Origin: Agaribacterium sp. ZY112
GTDB taxonomy: Bacteria; Pseudomonadota; Gammaproteobacteria; Pseudomonadales; Cellvibrionaceae
Assembly (NCBI RefSeq): GCF_041346925.1
Contig: NZ_CP166840.1
Location: 4,215,001-4,279,000, forward strand
Length of the DNA stretch: 64,000 nucleotides
Direction: 5' to 3'
Shown here one piece after another: positions 19,862 through 29,466 of the stretch (its first letter is position 1; every line of letters begins with the position of its first letter). Below the pieces are notes generated by a model. That model did no database searches. It was not told where the DNA came from and worked only from the letters and a program-made list of their open reading frames with translations. Both the position numbers and the translations under genes were made by a program.

Positions 19862-20956
19862 ATGGGTTTTAAATGCGGTATCGTTGGCCTACCCAACGTC
19901 GGTAAAAGCACCCTGTTCAATGCCTTGACCAAGGCCGGCATCGACGCCGAGAACTTTCCGTTTTGCACCATCGAGCCCAACAGTGGCATCGTACCTGTGC
20001 CTGATCCCCGTCAAGACAAACTCGCAGAGATCGTCAAGCCAGAGAAAGTGATTCCGACCACCATGGAGTTTGTTGATATCGCAGGCCTTGTTGCGGGCGC
20101 ATCCAAAGGTGAAGGCCTCGGCAATCAGTTTTTGGCCAATATCCGTGAAACCGACGCTATTGCCCATGTAGTTCGCTGCTTTGATGACCCGAACGTCATC
20201 CACGTTGACGGCAAGGTAAACCCTGCCAGCGACATCGACGTTATCAACACAGAGCTTGCCCTAGCTGACCTTGAAGCGGTAGAAAAAGCCATTCAGCGCT
20301 TTGCTAAAGCCGCCAAAGGCCAAGACAAAGAAGCCATGAAGATTAAGGCGCTGTGCGAAAAGGTATTGCCTCATCTAAACGAAGCCAAGCCCTTACGCAG
20401 CTTTGAGTTAAATGAAGAAGAACTAGCAGAGCTAAATTCAAAACTGAGTTTGATGACCCTTAAACCGACCATGTATATCGCTAATGTCGAAGAAGATGGC
20501 TTTGAAGACAACGCCCTGCTTGACCAAGTTCGCGAAATTGCAGCAGCAGAAGGCGCCATTGTTGTTCCTGTGTGCAACAAGCTAGAAGCTGAAATTGCCG
20601 AATTAGAAGACGACGAAAAAACCGAGTTTTTACAAGACCTAGGCCTAGAAGAGCCGGGCTTAAACCGAGTTATTCGCGGCGGATACGATCTACTGGGTTT
20701 ACACACTTATTTTACCGCTGGCGTGAAAGAAGTAAGAGCCTGGACCATCCCCGTTGGCGCAACGGCACCTCAAGCTGCCGGTAAAATCCATACTGACTTC
20801 GAAAAAGGCTTTATCCGAGCCGAAGTTGTCGCCTATGACGATTACATCGAATTTAACGGTGAAGGTGGCGCAAAAGACGCTGGAAAATGGCGTTTAGAAG
20901 GCAAAGATTACATCTGTAAAGACGGCGACGTCGTTCACTTCAGATTTAACGTCTAA
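19862..20956 (+). CDS. ychF: Redox-regulated ATPase YchF (Obg-like)
   Basis: An Obg-family P-loop NTPase that prefers ATP and binds ribosomes. The 364 residues are close to E. coli YchF (363). Walker A is [14 protein letters not shown] near residue 8, switch [22 protein letters not shown] near 70, and the NKLE segment (VCNKLEAE) replaces the GTP-specific NKxD, as expected. A C-terminal TGS domain ends [18 protein letters not shown]. The pth-ychF pair is conserved. Confidence 0.97.
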   Translation: MGFKCGIVGLPNVGKSTLFNALTKAGIDAENFPFCTIEPNSGIVPVPDPRQDKLAEIVKPEKVIPTTMEFVDIAGLVAGASKGEGLGNQFLANIRETDAIAHVVRCFDDPNVIHVDGKVNPASDIDVINTELALADLEAVEKAIQRFAKAAKGQDKEAMKIKALCEKVLPHLNEAKPLRSFELNEEELAELNSKLSLMTLKPTMYIANVEEDGFEDNALLDQVREIAAAEGAIVVPVCNKLEAEIAELEDDEKTEFLQDLGLEEPGLNRVIRGGYDLLGLHTYFTAGVKEVRAWTIPVGATAPQAAGKIHTDFEKGFIRAEVVAYDDYIEFNGEGGAKDAGKWRLEGKDYICKDGDVVHFRFNV

Positions 20957-20972
20957 AACTTCATTAAGAGGC

Positions 20973-21001
20973 TTGACTTCGAGGGGCTTGATAAGCAAAA
21001 T
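20973..21001 (+). promoter_or_regulatory. Probable tRNA-Met promoter
   Basis: TTGACT (20973-20978), a 17-base spacer and CAAAAT (20996-21001) are followed by a GC-rich discriminator (ACCGCCCC), as is typical for stable RNA genes. The -10 matches the consensus in only four of six positions. Confidence 0.5.
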
Positions 21002-21039
21002 ACCGCCCCTCTCGCAGACTGAGGTCCGCAAGAAAAAAT

Positions 21040-21116
<77 letters not shown>

Positions 21117-21123
21117 TATTTAA

Positions 21124-21155
21124 AAGGCCGATAAGCTTGCTTGTCGGCCTTTTTT
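21124..21155 (+). terminator. Terminator after tRNA-Met
   Basis: AAGGCCGATAAGC pairs with GCTTGTCGGCCTT through up to 13 positions with one G-T pair, and TTTTT follows. It ends the short tRNA-Met transcript. Confidence 0.85.
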
Positions 21156-21301
21156 ATGCCCTTCGGTTTGTATGTTGAAGGAAATCCAGTTCTTGCGTTA
21201 CATCAATAAAAAAACCAAGTGCAGCCACACGCAATTGAACCAAGCCTTCAGACAGTTCTCCAAGTAACGCGCCAATTGAGGCGAATTCACAGGAGATTGC
21301 G

Positions 21302-21631
21302 ATGCCCACAAACTTACATAATCAAACCACCCGCGCCGTCTTTGATGATAGTTTTGATGAGAGTACTCTCAAAGCCTTTGGCCAGAACGGGGGTGGAACA
21401 CTCGATTTAATCGCCAATGATCAAGGCGCTGCTTATAGCTTACATTTTCAACGTCGTAGCCACGCGAGCAATGACGCACAGTGGGTCATTGAAGTGATCA
21501 AACAAGAGCGGGAGCTGCACGAGCAGCAACAAACACAAGCTGAAGCGCTTGCCCAGCTTATGGCAAAAAACTTCAGTCAAAGCTTTGAGTTACTAGAAAG
21601 CTACTATCAGGAATGGCTGCAGGCTAAATAG
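21302..21631 (+). CDS. Hypothetical protein, 109 residues
   Basis: I do not recognise the family. The protein is hydrophilic, with no signal peptide or membrane segment. Residues about 60-109 are predicted helical and glutamine-rich (ERELHEQQQTQAEALAQLM), ending in an aromatic SYYQEWLQAK tail. AGGAG lies a few bases upstream of the ATG, supporting translation. Its end overlaps the end of the convergent DNA glycosylase gene by 8 bases. Confidence 0.6.
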   Translation: MPTNLHNQTTRAVFDDSFDESTLKAFGQNGGGTLDLIANDQGAAYSLHFQRRSHASNDAQWVIEVIKQERELHEQQQTQAEALAQLMAKNFSQSFELLESYYQEWLQAK

Positions 21632-22127
21632 ATAAAGCCTGACGCCACCGCAGCGCTTTCGTCTCAAAACTCATTGCAGCATTTGCGGGGCTCGTAGAGG
21701 GCAAATCAACAAGCTCATAGCGTGCAACAGGGAAGCTACCTGCCTTAAGAATATGGCGATCAAAGAGCTGCCTGGCTTTCTTACCATTAAAACAAAGGCG
21801 CTTAAGCCTAGGCATGCTTTGTACAAGAACCTCGAGGTCATTTGCTACCTCACTACTGCGTGAAATAGCACTGTCCAAGCTACCTTCCCTATGGCAATGC
21901 TTTAGCACATCCCAGAGCCCAATATGCCTATCAAACAAGACCTTAATACGCTGATCGTAGCAATTAGGCAGCTCCGCCCGAGGGCAGGCAAAGACAAAAC
22001 TCCAAAACAGATTTTGCCGATTAGCATAATATTGCTGCGCATCTAAAGACACCTGACCTGGCATAGAGCCCAATACCAATATCTCAGTGCTCTCCTGATA
22101 CAAGGGTGGAAAGCTTGAATGCAACAT
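21624..22127 (-). CDS. DNA-deoxyinosine (hypoxanthine-DNA) glycosylase, UDG superfamily
   Basis: Probably removes hypoxanthine, formed by adenine deamination, from DNA. The sequence has the UDG-fold motif A region LVLGSMPGQVS and QYYANRQNLFWSF, then IGLWDVLKHCHREGSLDS, and the C-terminal motif LPSTSPANA. This set fits the family 6 (HDG) branch better than family 4 or MUG. The frame is open to 22151; ATG at 22127 (MLHSSFPP) gives about 167 residues, a normal size. The convergent overlap with the upstream hypothetical gene is 8 bases. Confidence 0.82.
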   Translation of the reverse strand: MLHSSFPPLYQESTEILVLGSMPGQVSLDAQQYYANRQNLFWSFVFACPRAELPNCYDQRIKVLFDRHIGLWDVLKHCHREGSLDSAISRSSEVANDLEVLVQSMPRLKRLCFNGKKARQLFDRHILKAGSFPVARYELVDLPSTSPANAAMSFETKALRWRQALSI

Positions 22128-22245
22128 AAACGTAAGAAAACCTCGAACCAAACGACTACTAAAGAAGAGAATATTAAAACATGCTTTGTAGATACACGTG
22201 ACAGTTCAGGTAGAATGGGCGACCAACTTAAGCTGGGCCCGAGCA

Positions 22246-22878
22246 ATGAATACTAATACGACCTCTACGCAAAGCGATCCAAATGCAGGATTAGCACATT
22301 TTAACGATGCTGCTTATATGCAGGAGCTGCAGGCGCAAATGCTTAAATTTGCCAATTTACAGCTACGTGATCATCAACTTGCTGAGGACGCCGTACAAGA
22401 AGCATTGATTGGCGCAATGAAGAATACCAAGTCCTTTGCGGGCAAGAGCGCTTATAAAACGTGGGTATTTGCTATTTTAAAAAATAAAATAGCCGATATT
22501 CTTCGCAAGCGGCACCGCACCGTTGAGCTTACAAATTTATCAGGTAACAGTGCGAGTGAAGATGAAGATTTCTCAAACCTATTTGATGAACGCGGTCACT
22601 GGTCTAGAGGAATGGGGCCTGCAGACTGGGGCAACCCAGAAGCAAGCTTTAAAGATGATCAATTCTGGGTGGTGTTTGAAACCTGCCTACATGAATTACC
22701 CGAGCGCCAAGCAAAAGTATTTATGATGAGAGAGTTTATCGGTTTAGATTCAGATGAGATATGTGAAGGCGAAGAACTAAGTGTCAGCAACCTTCATGTC
22801 ATCCTGTATCGCGCTCGCATGCGCCTACAAAAATGTTTAGAGCTTCGTTGGTTCAGTGAGGGAGATAAAAATGCTTAG
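22246..22878 (+). CDS. ECF-type RNA polymerase sigma factor
   Basis: A group 4 sigma-70 factor of about 210 residues. Region 2 runs from about residue 20 to 95 (QLAEDAVQEALIGAMKNTKSF, then KTWVFAILKNKIADILRKR) and region 4 from about 140 to 205 (ELPERQAKVFMMREFIGLDSDEICEGEELSVS, here with a recognition helix SNLHVILYRARMRLQ). An in-frame start exists at 22198, but the extra 16 residues look unlike a sigma N-terminus. It overlaps the next gene, a small zinc-finger protein, by 8 bases, the usual sigma/anti-sigma layout. The inducing signal is unknown. Confidence 0.88.
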   Translation: MNTNTTSTQSDPNAGLAHFNDAAYMQELQAQMLKFANLQLRDHQLAEDAVQEALIGAMKNTKSFAGKSAYKTWVFAILKNKIADILRKRHRTVELTNLSGNSASEDEDFSNLFDERGHWSRGMGPADWGNPEASFKDDQFWVVFETCLHELPERQAKVFMMREFIGLDSDEICEGEELSVSNLHVILYRARMRLQKCLELRWFSEGDKNA

Positions 22879-23050
22879 CTGTAAAGAAGTCACTCGCCTA
22901 TTATCACTTGCACAAGAACGACCTTTAAGCCTAGGCGAAAAGATAAGCCTTAAATTTCATTTACTTATGTGTAAAAAGTGCAAACGCTTCAACAACAACT
23001 TAGGCTCTCTCAGAGCTGCAATGACACAGTTTAAACAACGTAAAGAGTAG
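22871..23050 (+). CDS. Small zinc-finger (ZAS-like) putative anti-sigma factor
   Basis: A 59-residue cytosolic protein with the zinc-binding anti-sigma motif HX3CX2C (HLLMCKKC) after an N-terminal MLSCKEVTRLLSLAQERPLS segment. It starts at ATG 22871, inside the end of the sigma gene, so the two are translationally coupled. There is no membrane helix, so if it is an anti-sigma factor it is soluble and perhaps redox- or metal-sensing through its cysteines. Function is inferred from motif and position. Confidence 0.75.
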   Translation: MLSCKEVTRLLSLAQERPLSLGEKISLKFHLLMCKKCKRFNNNLGSLRAAMTQFKQRKE

Positions 23051-23246
23051 GTATATCTCAAAGCAGGCAGACCTAAATATAGGGCGAGATAAACGACAAA
23101 CCGTTATCACGCCCATTAATTCACTCATCGCAATAAACATCAAGAATAAGAGCTCATATCAAAGCCCTGCTATAAAATCGGCAAAAACAGAAACTAATTA
23201 CACTTTTAAACGTCTAAACCTCAGCGGCTAATAATCAGCAACATGA

Positions 23247-23747
23247 GTGGTAATTGTGTATATACGTTTTGAACAAGCTGACGACAACACAGAAGTAGAA
23301 GAGCTACACAAGCTCGCATGCAAAGAGCCTCAACAAAGCAAAAGCAACAAACTGTGTAGGGCCAGTCATCACAAAACCCTAAGCCCTTCTCTTGTCGCTT
23401 TAGAGCAAGGAAAAGTATTAGCTCACCTAGGATTTTCTGAAATACGGATTAGTGATGGCAGCCAAGGTTGGTATCGCTTAGGAGCGATCGCCGTACTCCC
23501 CGAAAAACAAGGTCAAGGCATAGCTAGCGCCATAATAAAATCAGGTCTAAAACTCTTGCAACGCCAAGGTGCAGCAGGCTGCATCGTACTTGGTAATAGT
23601 CATTTCTATAAACGATTTAATTTCAAGCCAACAGCAAAAATGTATTTACAAAGCTTAAGTAATGCTCGTTTATTGGCTCAGAGTTTCTCCAACAACCTCC
23701 CTGAAGGAGAAGTGACTTATGCACCTAAACTTGTGCAACCCACTTAG
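23247..23747 (+). CDS. GNAT family N-acetyltransferase
   Basis: A YhbS-like acetyltransferase of about 166 residues. The acetyl-CoA site is [20 protein letters not shown] (Q/RxxGxG/A signature), followed by the [18 protein letters not shown] segment typical of this subgroup. Substrate is unknown. No ATG opens the frame; it uses GTG at 23247 or GTG at 23256. Its 3' end overlaps the end of the convergent chemoreceptor gene by 4 bases. The 196 bases upstream hold no gene. Confidence 0.8.
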   Translation: MVIVYIRFEQADDNTEVEELHKLACKEPQQSKSNKLCRASHHKTLSPSLVALEQGKVLAHLGFSEIRISDGSQGWYRLGAIAVLPEKQGQGIASAIIKSGLKLLQRQGAAGCIVLGNSHFYKRFNFKPTAKMYLQSLSNARLLAQSFSNNLPEGEVTYAPKLVQPT

Positions 23748-26700
23748 CTCACTTTATCAGCCAAAGAGAAAAAGCCCAGTAGCTTATGCATACTCGCACT
23801 TTGCTCTTCAACATTTTTGGTTGCGGCTTTTGTCTCTTCAACCATCGCTGCATTTTCTTGTGTCATGGCATCCAAAGAGGAAATAGCAGCATTAACTTCT
23901 TGCACACCTTGGTTTTGCTCACTCGCCGCCGCTGAGACCTCGATAGTAAGCTGGTGGGAGTCGGATAACATTTGCGCGATATGTTTTAGGTTATCTTTTG
24001 ATTTTTGACTTAATTCCCAGGCACTATCAACCTTAGTCACATTCTCTTCAATTAATTCTTTAATACTACGTGCAGCTTCACTTGAGCGCTGAGCCAAATT
24101 TCTTACCTCTGATGCCACAACAGCAAAACCACGCCCTTGCTCCCCTGCTCGTGCAGCTTCGACAGCAGCATTTAAAGCAAGTAAATTAGTTTGAAAGGAA
24201 ATTTCATCAATCATAGATGTGATACTGGCAATTTTCTGGCTCGATTCACGCATCAAAGCCATCGACTCCACCGTACTTTCAACGGTAGCTAACGACTGTT
24301 CACCCACTTGCATTGCCTTATTAACTTGAAGGCTAATTGCAGAGCAGCGTTTTTCAGCGTGATCAGTTGCTGCTGCGATCTCCTCCATGCTTGCCGCAAT
24401 TTCTTCAAGCGCAGCAGCTTGCCCCTCTGTTCGCTTAGACATCTCAAATGTAGCGGTACTTTGTTCACCGGTCATTGCTAGGGTATGAGTAGAACTCTGC
24501 TGCACCTTCTGCACAATGTCCCCCAAATTATGCATCGACTCATTTACAGCGCTGCTAATATTCGCAAGTTCTCCACGGTGGCTATCTTCCATTCTTTTAA
24601 ACAACTCACCTTTTTTCTGAGCACTTGCTATACGAGTCAAATCGCTAACAGCGTGCTGCAATGCAATTAAAGATTCATTCACTGCATTTTTTAACTCGTT
24701 AAACACCCCATCCATTGCCTGATCAATTCGACCACTAAAATCGCCATTTTTCATTTTAAGCATTAGATCTGAGATTAAACTCAAGGTTATGTTTAATGCT
24801 TGCCCAGAACCATTAAGGCTAGTCTTTAACTCCGCAAGCTGCCCTTGGTATTGACCTTCAATGCGAACATCTAACAAGCCCTTCTGTTGAGCAGCGGCAA
24901 CACTTACAATCTCACTAACAGCCGAATCCAACTCATTAAGCGATGTGTTTATACCAAGCTTCATTTCGGCTAAATCGCCGCTCATCTCACGCTCAATACG
25001 TAGAGTGTAATCACCACGCTTTATGTGCCTAAATATACGATTTAAATCTTTAATAGCCTCATCAATACTTTGCATACTGTCATTAATGCCATTTTTTAAG
25101 ACCTGCAAATCACCGCTGTAATCCGATGAAATTCGCCAGCTAAATTCAGCTTTTTTCTGAGCCTGAACACACTGATTAATATCATCCATGGCTGAACTAA
25201 TGTTCTCCAGAGAAGTATTCACACTGTATTTAAGTTCATTTAACTTACCAGGTAACTCAACTTGGATACGAGCAGAGAAATCCCCCGCGCTCATTGCTGA
25301 GATCACACTGGATACCGCATTTATTGCCGACTCAGTTGCCTGCATGGCACCATCTACTTTTTGTTTAAAACCACCCTCAACTTGGCTATCCATACGCGCA
25401 CTAAAATCGCCTCTCGCTAAAGCCGACATCACATCAGCCAAGGCGCTCATGGTTTTTTCTACTTTCTCCGAGCTTTGATTCACCCCATCTTTAAGGTGTT
25501 TTAAATCCCCATCAAAGTGCTGGCTAATACGCGCATCAAATTTCCCTGAAGCCACAGCAGAGACCGTATCGGTTGCAGCATGAATGGCGAGTTGAAGTTC
25601 TTCTAACAAGGCATTAAAAGCATTGGCAGCCTGCCCCAGCTCATCTTGATATGACGCATTTAATCTAGAATTAAAATCCTTACACTGAGCCACCGCATTG
25701 AGCATGCTTGTCAGCTCTCCAACCCGCGTGCGAATTTGTCGGCTAACCATCTGACTTAAGCTAAAAATAGACCAGCAGATTAAAACCGTAACAAGTACTA
25801 AAGCAACAAGAGTGATTAGCGCATTGCGCGCCTTAGCTGCAGCCGCAAGACTCAAGTTTTCACTCAAGGCATCTGCGACAGCTTTAATATGCTTGATTCT
25901 CTCTGTGCTCACAGCAAACCAATGCTGCGAATTACGAGGAATATCAGCCCTTCCCTCTATGGCCTCAAAGAATTGCTGACGAATCGCCAATACTTCAGTA
26001 TTCGCATCACTCGCCATTCCTTCAACAAGCACGGAAAAGTCTTGAGCAGGCATATTTCGAGAGATAAAGTCGAGCTGATCATTTTGCTCATTAATATATT
26101 GGCTTACAGAAAGAAGTTTGGCGGTTGTATATTGACCGCTGGCAAAAATGCCGTTTAGAGCACCACGCTCCTGACCGGAGCGCTCTTTCAGCCAGAGTAA
26201 ACCTGTCAAACTATGCAGGCCTTTCAGTACAGAACTTTCGCCTATCAAAGCACTTAACTCATCAATACCATCTAAGGCAGCTTTATTAATCTCAGAGTAG
26301 CGAGCGAAAGGCTTGCTACTTGTATCTAGCTGATCAACCTCTTCACGCAGGCTTGCCACTGACGCTAGCTCACTGCCTAAATCCCTTAGATGCTCCTGTA
26401 AATCCTCCCCTAAAGTCAAAGTAAAATCAGCCGTCAGAGCCTTTTTAAAAGCTGCGGCGGCCGTATCTGCGCGCTTGCGCTGCTCAACGAGTTTGCGTTT
26501 CCCAACCTGCCCTTTACTAGCCAAAAAGCCAGCTGTTAATCCCCTCTCTACAGCATGTTGATGAGCCACCCCATCTAATATCAAGACAAGCTCGATCACA
26601 TCTTCGGTTATACTAGCGGCCCGTATTTTCTCTACGTTTTGAGTAATGATCAGCAGCACAACAGCAAGCACCAATACCATTGGCGGTACAATGGTTAGGT

Positions 26701-26755
26701 TGATTTTTTTAGATAGAGGGGCATTAAGCAAATAGAGCTTGAAAGAGGCAAGCAT
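23744..26755 (-). CDS. Methyl-accepting chemotaxis protein with NIT sensor and a long HAMP array
   Basis: A chemoreceptor of about 1003 residues. TM1 lies near residues 20-40 and the periplasmic region resembles the nitrate/nitrite-sensing NIT family ([19 protein letters not shown]). TM2 is near 300-325 ([21 protein letters not shown]). A canonical HAMP follows, then eight further HAMP-like units, each marked by a GxF-x-x-R-I/M signature (KFDARI, DFSARM, DFSARI, EFSWRI, DYTLRI, LLDVRI, DFSGRI, ELFKRM). The C-terminal signalling hairpin has [23 protein letters not shown] at 26755 is preceded by GGAG; an upstream in-frame TTG at 26776 is less likely. Confidence 0.92.
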   Translation of the reverse strand: MLASFKLYLLNAPLSKKINLTIVPPMVLVLAVVLLIITQNVEKIRAASITEDVIELVLILDGVAHQHAVERGLTAGFLASKGQVGKRKLVEQRKRADTAAAAFKKALTADFTLTLGEDLQEHLRDLGSELASVASLREEVDQLDTSSKPFARYSEINKAALDGIDELSALIGESSVLKGLHSLTGLLWLKERSGQERGALNGIFASGQYTTAKLLSVSQYINEQNDQLDFISRNMPAQDFSVLVEGMASDANTEVLAIRQQFFEAIEGRADIPRNSQHWFAVSTERIKHIKAVADALSENLSLAAAAKARNALITLVALVLVTVLICWSIFSLSQMVSRQIRTRVGELTSMLNAVAQCKDFNSRLNASYQDELGQAANAFNALLEELQLAIHAATDTVSAVASGKFDARISQHFDGDLKHLKDGVNQSSEKVEKTMSALADVMSALARGDFSARMDSQVEGGFKQKVDGAMQATESAINAVSSVISAMSAGDFSARIQVELPGKLNELKYSVNTSLENISSAMDDINQCVQAQKKAEFSWRISSDYSGDLQVLKNGINDSMQSIDEAIKDLNRIFRHIKRGDYTLRIEREMSGDLAEMKLGINTSLNELDSAVSEIVSVAAAQQKGLLDVRIEGQYQGQLAELKTSLNGSGQALNITLSLISDLMLKMKNGDFSGRIDQAMDGVFNELKNAVNESLIALQHAVSDLTRIASAQKKGELFKRMEDSHRGELANISSAVNESMHNLGDIVQKVQQSSTHTLAMTGEQSTATFEMSKRTEGQAAALEEIAASMEEIAAATDHAEKRCSAISLQVNKAMQVGEQSLATVESTVESMALMRESSQKIASITSMIDEISFQTNLLALNAAVEAARAGEQGRGFAVVASEVRNLAQRSSEAARSIKELIEENVTKVDSAWELSQKSKDNLKHIAQMLSDSHQLTIEVSAAASEQNQGVQEVNAAISSLDAMTQENAAMVEETKAATKNVEEQSASMHKLLGFFSLADKVS

Positions 26756-26898
26756 GGTATCTGACTCCGTGAACAATACGTCCTTAAGCCCAAAGAAGGC
26801 TCACTCTATTACCCTAGCTGAGCCCACTAGTTTCGCAAGCCCTGCAGGCCATCTACAAAGGCAGGTCATAAGGGCTTACAGCAACAAATGAGAGATTC

Positions 26899-27465
26899 AT
26901 GAATAAGCTCAAACAAGCTCAAAATAAAGTTGAACAATGGCTCGAGGAAGTCGTTATAGGGTTAGGCCTTTGTCCATTTGCTGCCTACCCCCACCAACAA
27001 GACCAAGTACACATTGAAATCTATGAGGGCAATGCTGACGAGAAACTGCTAAATGCACTAACAAACGAATGCCAGCGCCTTTACACACAAGATAGAAATG
27101 CTGCCAACTATGTTGAAACCAGTTTAATTTGCCTTAGTCATGCCCTTAGTGACTTTATTGAATACAATGATTTCTTAGGCTTAGCCAATCTCTATTTAGA
27201 GCAAGAAGGCTGGTCTGGCCACTTTCAACTAGCTAGCTTCCATCCCGGTTATCAGTTTGCACACACCGCGCCAGACGATAAAGATAATCTCACCAACCGT
27301 GCACCACTGCCTATTTTCCATATCATTAGAGAAGCCAGCTTAGAACATGTTCTGAGTACTTATGAAGACCCCGAGGGTATTTACGAGCGTAATATACAGT
27401 GTGTTCATGCCTTAACTGAGGCCCAACTAATTAGCCTCTTCCCTCATATCTACAAGCCCAAATAA
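26899..27465 (+). CDS. DUF1415 family protein
   Basis: A 188-residue cytosolic protein of the DUF1415 family, recognised from the N-terminal VEQWLEEVVIGLGLCPFAA motif, the central GWSGHFQLASFHPGYQF and the TNRAPLPIFHIIREASLE segment. The conserved Cys and His residues in these motifs suggest a catalytic or metal site, but no activity is established that I know of. It lies 3 bases upstream of the phosphoribosyltransferase gene, so the two are probably cotranscribed. Confidence 0.85.
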   Translation: MNKLKQAQNKVEQWLEEVVIGLGLCPFAAYPHQQDQVHIEIYEGNADEKLLNALTNECQRLYTQDRNAANYVETSLICLSHALSDFIEYNDFLGLANLYLEQEGWSGHFQLASFHPGYQFAHTAPDDKDNLTNRAPLPIFHIIREASLEHVLSTYEDPEGIYERNIQCVHALTEAQLISLFPHIYKPK

Positions 27466-27468
27466 CTT

Positions 27469-28050
27469 ATGCAAAAATATTTTATTGATGCCAACGAGCT
27501 GCTATCAGACTCATTCACGCTGGCAAAAGACATCGTAAAAAGCAATTTTAGACCCGACTTTGTTATTGGTGTATGGCGTGGCGGCACGCCTACCGGTATC
27601 GCTATTCAAGAGTACTTAAGCTTAGCAGGCATAAAGTGTGACCATGCTGCAATACGGGCAGCCTCTTATTACGGCATAAACCAGCAAAACAAAGAGGTGA
27701 AAGTCTTTGGCTTAGATTACGTTGTTCAGCAACTAACGACCCAAGACAAGTTACTGATCGTAGATGACGTATTTGATACGGGGCGCTCGATCGAAGCCAT
27801 CATTCAGGCTTTACATCACGCTTGCGGTAAGCAAGTCCCCTTAACCATTAAAGTCGCCTGTCCTTGGTTTAAGCCTAAGCGAAATATCACTAAGCGTGTG
27901 CCCGACTTTTTCTTACATGAAACCAATGACTGGCTGGTATTCCCTCATGAGCTAGAGGGGCTTAGCCTTGATGAAATTAGAACTGGGAAAGGCGAACATA
28001 TCGCTGCACTGTGTCGAGATATGCCGCCTTTTAACGAAGGTCTCAGCTAA
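27469..28050 (+). CDS. Phosphoribosyltransferase family protein (purine salvage type)
   Basis: A type I PRTase of 193 residues. The PRPP-binding signature is LLIVDDVFDTGRSIEA near residue 105, and the upstream FVIGVWRGGTPTG loop binds pyrophosphate. It resembles hypoxanthine/xanthine-guanine transferases, but the base specificity cannot be read from the sequence. ATG at 27469 follows the DUF1415 stop by 3 bases. Confidence 0.85.
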   Translation: MQKYFIDANELLSDSFTLAKDIVKSNFRPDFVIGVWRGGTPTGIAIQEYLSLAGIKCDHAAIRAASYYGINQQNKEVKVFGLDYVVQQLTTQDKLLIVDDVFDTGRSIEAIIQALHHACGKQVPLTIKVACPWFKPKRNITKRVPDFFLHETNDWLVFPHELEGLSLDEIRTGKGEHIAALCRDMPPFNEGLS

Positions 28051-28073
28051 AGCGAAAAAACAGCTGAGAAAAA

Positions 28074-28688
28074 CTACGATTCAAATCTTTTTAAATAGCG
28101 ATCAATGTACCAATCAATACTGACCCAGCGACCGCCTCCAGTAAAAAACAAGGCTATAAGCATAATAAAATAGGTTGCCGCAAATTCAATTCCGTTTTTA
28201 AGCACAGTAAAAGAGCCTGCCTCACTTAACCATGAGTAATTCCCATGCTCTTGCAACAGAGCAACGGCACGTTCTTTTCTTAATGCTCCTGCATCAATCA
28301 AGTCGGTACGCCACTCCCAAGGCATAGTTAGCGTTTGCTCTGGTAAAGCATGCCAACCAAATTGCCAATGGGCGGTTAGCGCCGCAACGGCCATCGTTAT
28401 CGCCAAAGGAATAGCACTCAAGCGAACAGCAAAACCTAATAAAATAAACCAACCGCCAAAAAATTCTGTTGCACCAGCCAAAAAGGCCATTAATTCAGGT
28501 AAAGGCATACCTAGATATTCACCAAAATAATAAGCCGTGCTATCTAAATCACTTAGCTTTCCCCAGCCTGCCATAATAAAAATGGGAGCTAAAAATACAC
28601 GCAATAATAAAGGCGCAATAAAATCCGCTTTCTGGCTAGCATTAAGCACAGAGCTAACACCAGAAAACAAACGGCATAAAAGTTTCAT
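28074..28688 (-). CDS. hvfX: DoxX-family membrane protein of the metallophore operon (HvfX-like)
   Basis: A four-helix inner-membrane protein of about 204 residues in the DoxX family (LLLRVFLAPIFIMAGWGKL, then GATEFFGGWFILLGFAVR, the conserved DoxX core). DoxX members of this type are the last gene of HvfABC/bufferin operons and are named HvfX, a copper-binding RiPP maturation protein. ATG at 28688 is chosen because the longer frame (to 28730) would run into hvfC; this leaves a 28-base gap. The C-terminal helix region ends IDWYIDRYLKRFES. Confidence 0.85.
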   Translation of the reverse strand: MKLLCRLFSGVSSVLNASQKADFIAPLLLRVFLAPIFIMAGWGKLSDLDSTAYYFGEYLGMPLPELMAFLAGATEFFGGWFILLGFAVRLSAIPLAITMAVAALTAHWQFGWHALPEQTLTMPWEWRTDLIDAGALRKERAVALLQEHGNYSWLSEAGSFTVLKNGIEFAATYFIMLIALFFTGGGRWVSIDWYIDRYLKRFES

Positions 28689-28716
28689 AATTATTCCATG
28701 TAATCTTATTAATGCT

Positions 28717-29466
28717 TCAACAGGACCCAACGATCAATTCAGCATCTATAAATTCGTTTAATAAAGGCACAGCAAAAGCGCTTAATGCGTCAATATCATT
28801 ACGTTCAAGCTGCTGCGCCACTTTTTCAATAAGTAAAGCGAGTGTTATAGGCTCTTCTTTTAGAAGTTCTAATAACATATAAGTAGTCGCATTTAACTCA
28901 CTGAAACTTACATTGAACTTTTGTGTTCGCCATATAGCAAGAAAACTTGGCTCTTTGGCTAAGTCCTTATTATCAGCGCTGGCAGTATGCACCGGCCACT
29001 GATACGCAAGTAAGCGAGCTGACGGATTAAGTGTTAAGACGTCCTCAAGCTCTTCCGGCCACGGGTGTTCATCAAGATCGACCTCGAGCTCCATCCACTC
29101 ATAGTGCAATAGTTCAACAAAATAGTGAGGTGCACTAATATCGTCTGCATGCTCATGCGTAAAGTGAACAAACTCTAAGGGAATTTGGCTGAAGATAGGG
29201 GTATGACAACGCCAAAGTGAGAAGAATTGGCGTTGTAGAGCGACCCAATCCAATTCACTAAATAAGGTTTTAGCTACCGGGAAACAATTATCAATAAAAC
29301 CGGAGATATTGTTAAAAAGCAATTCTTCGTAAACACGACTTTGCCTTTCAGGCACCCCGTCTGGGCGACTTTGATTTTGAGGATCACGTAAATAGCAACC
29401 AAAGCTAAGTTGAAATTCACGCAGAGAACTAGGTGCTACAGATACATTATCGCTGCTATCGTTCAT
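28717..29466 (-). CDS. hvfC: HvfC-family RiPP maturation protein (DUF2063)
   Basis: The 249-residue partner protein of the MNIO enzyme. The N-terminal DUF2063 DNA-binding-like domain has RESQLSFGCYLRD-type residues (LREFQLSFGCYLRD), VYEELLFNNISGFIDNCFPV and the second part ends LLNEFIDAELIVGSC. In characterised HvfB/HvfC pairs this subunit binds the leader/precursor and is required for the DUF692 enzyme to work. It overlaps the upstream hvfB by 4 bases, consistent with a stable two-subunit complex. Confidence 0.9.
   Translation of the reverse strand: MNDSSDNVSVAPSSLREFQLSFGCYLRDPQNQSRPDGVPERQSRVYEELLFNNISGFIDNCFPVAKTLFSELDWVALQRQFFSLWRCHTPIFSQIPLEFVHFTHEHADDISAPHYFVELLHYEWMELEVDLDEHPWPEELEDVLTLNPSARLLAYQWPVHTASADNKDLAKEPSFLAIWRTQKFNVSFSELNATTYMLLELLKEEPITLALLIEKVAQQLERNDIDALSAFAVPLLNEFIDAELIVGSC

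Noticed and set aside
28042..28074. Stem CTCAGCT/AGCTGAG after the phosphoribosyltransferase gene as a terminator
   Set aside because: No T-tract follows on either strand.
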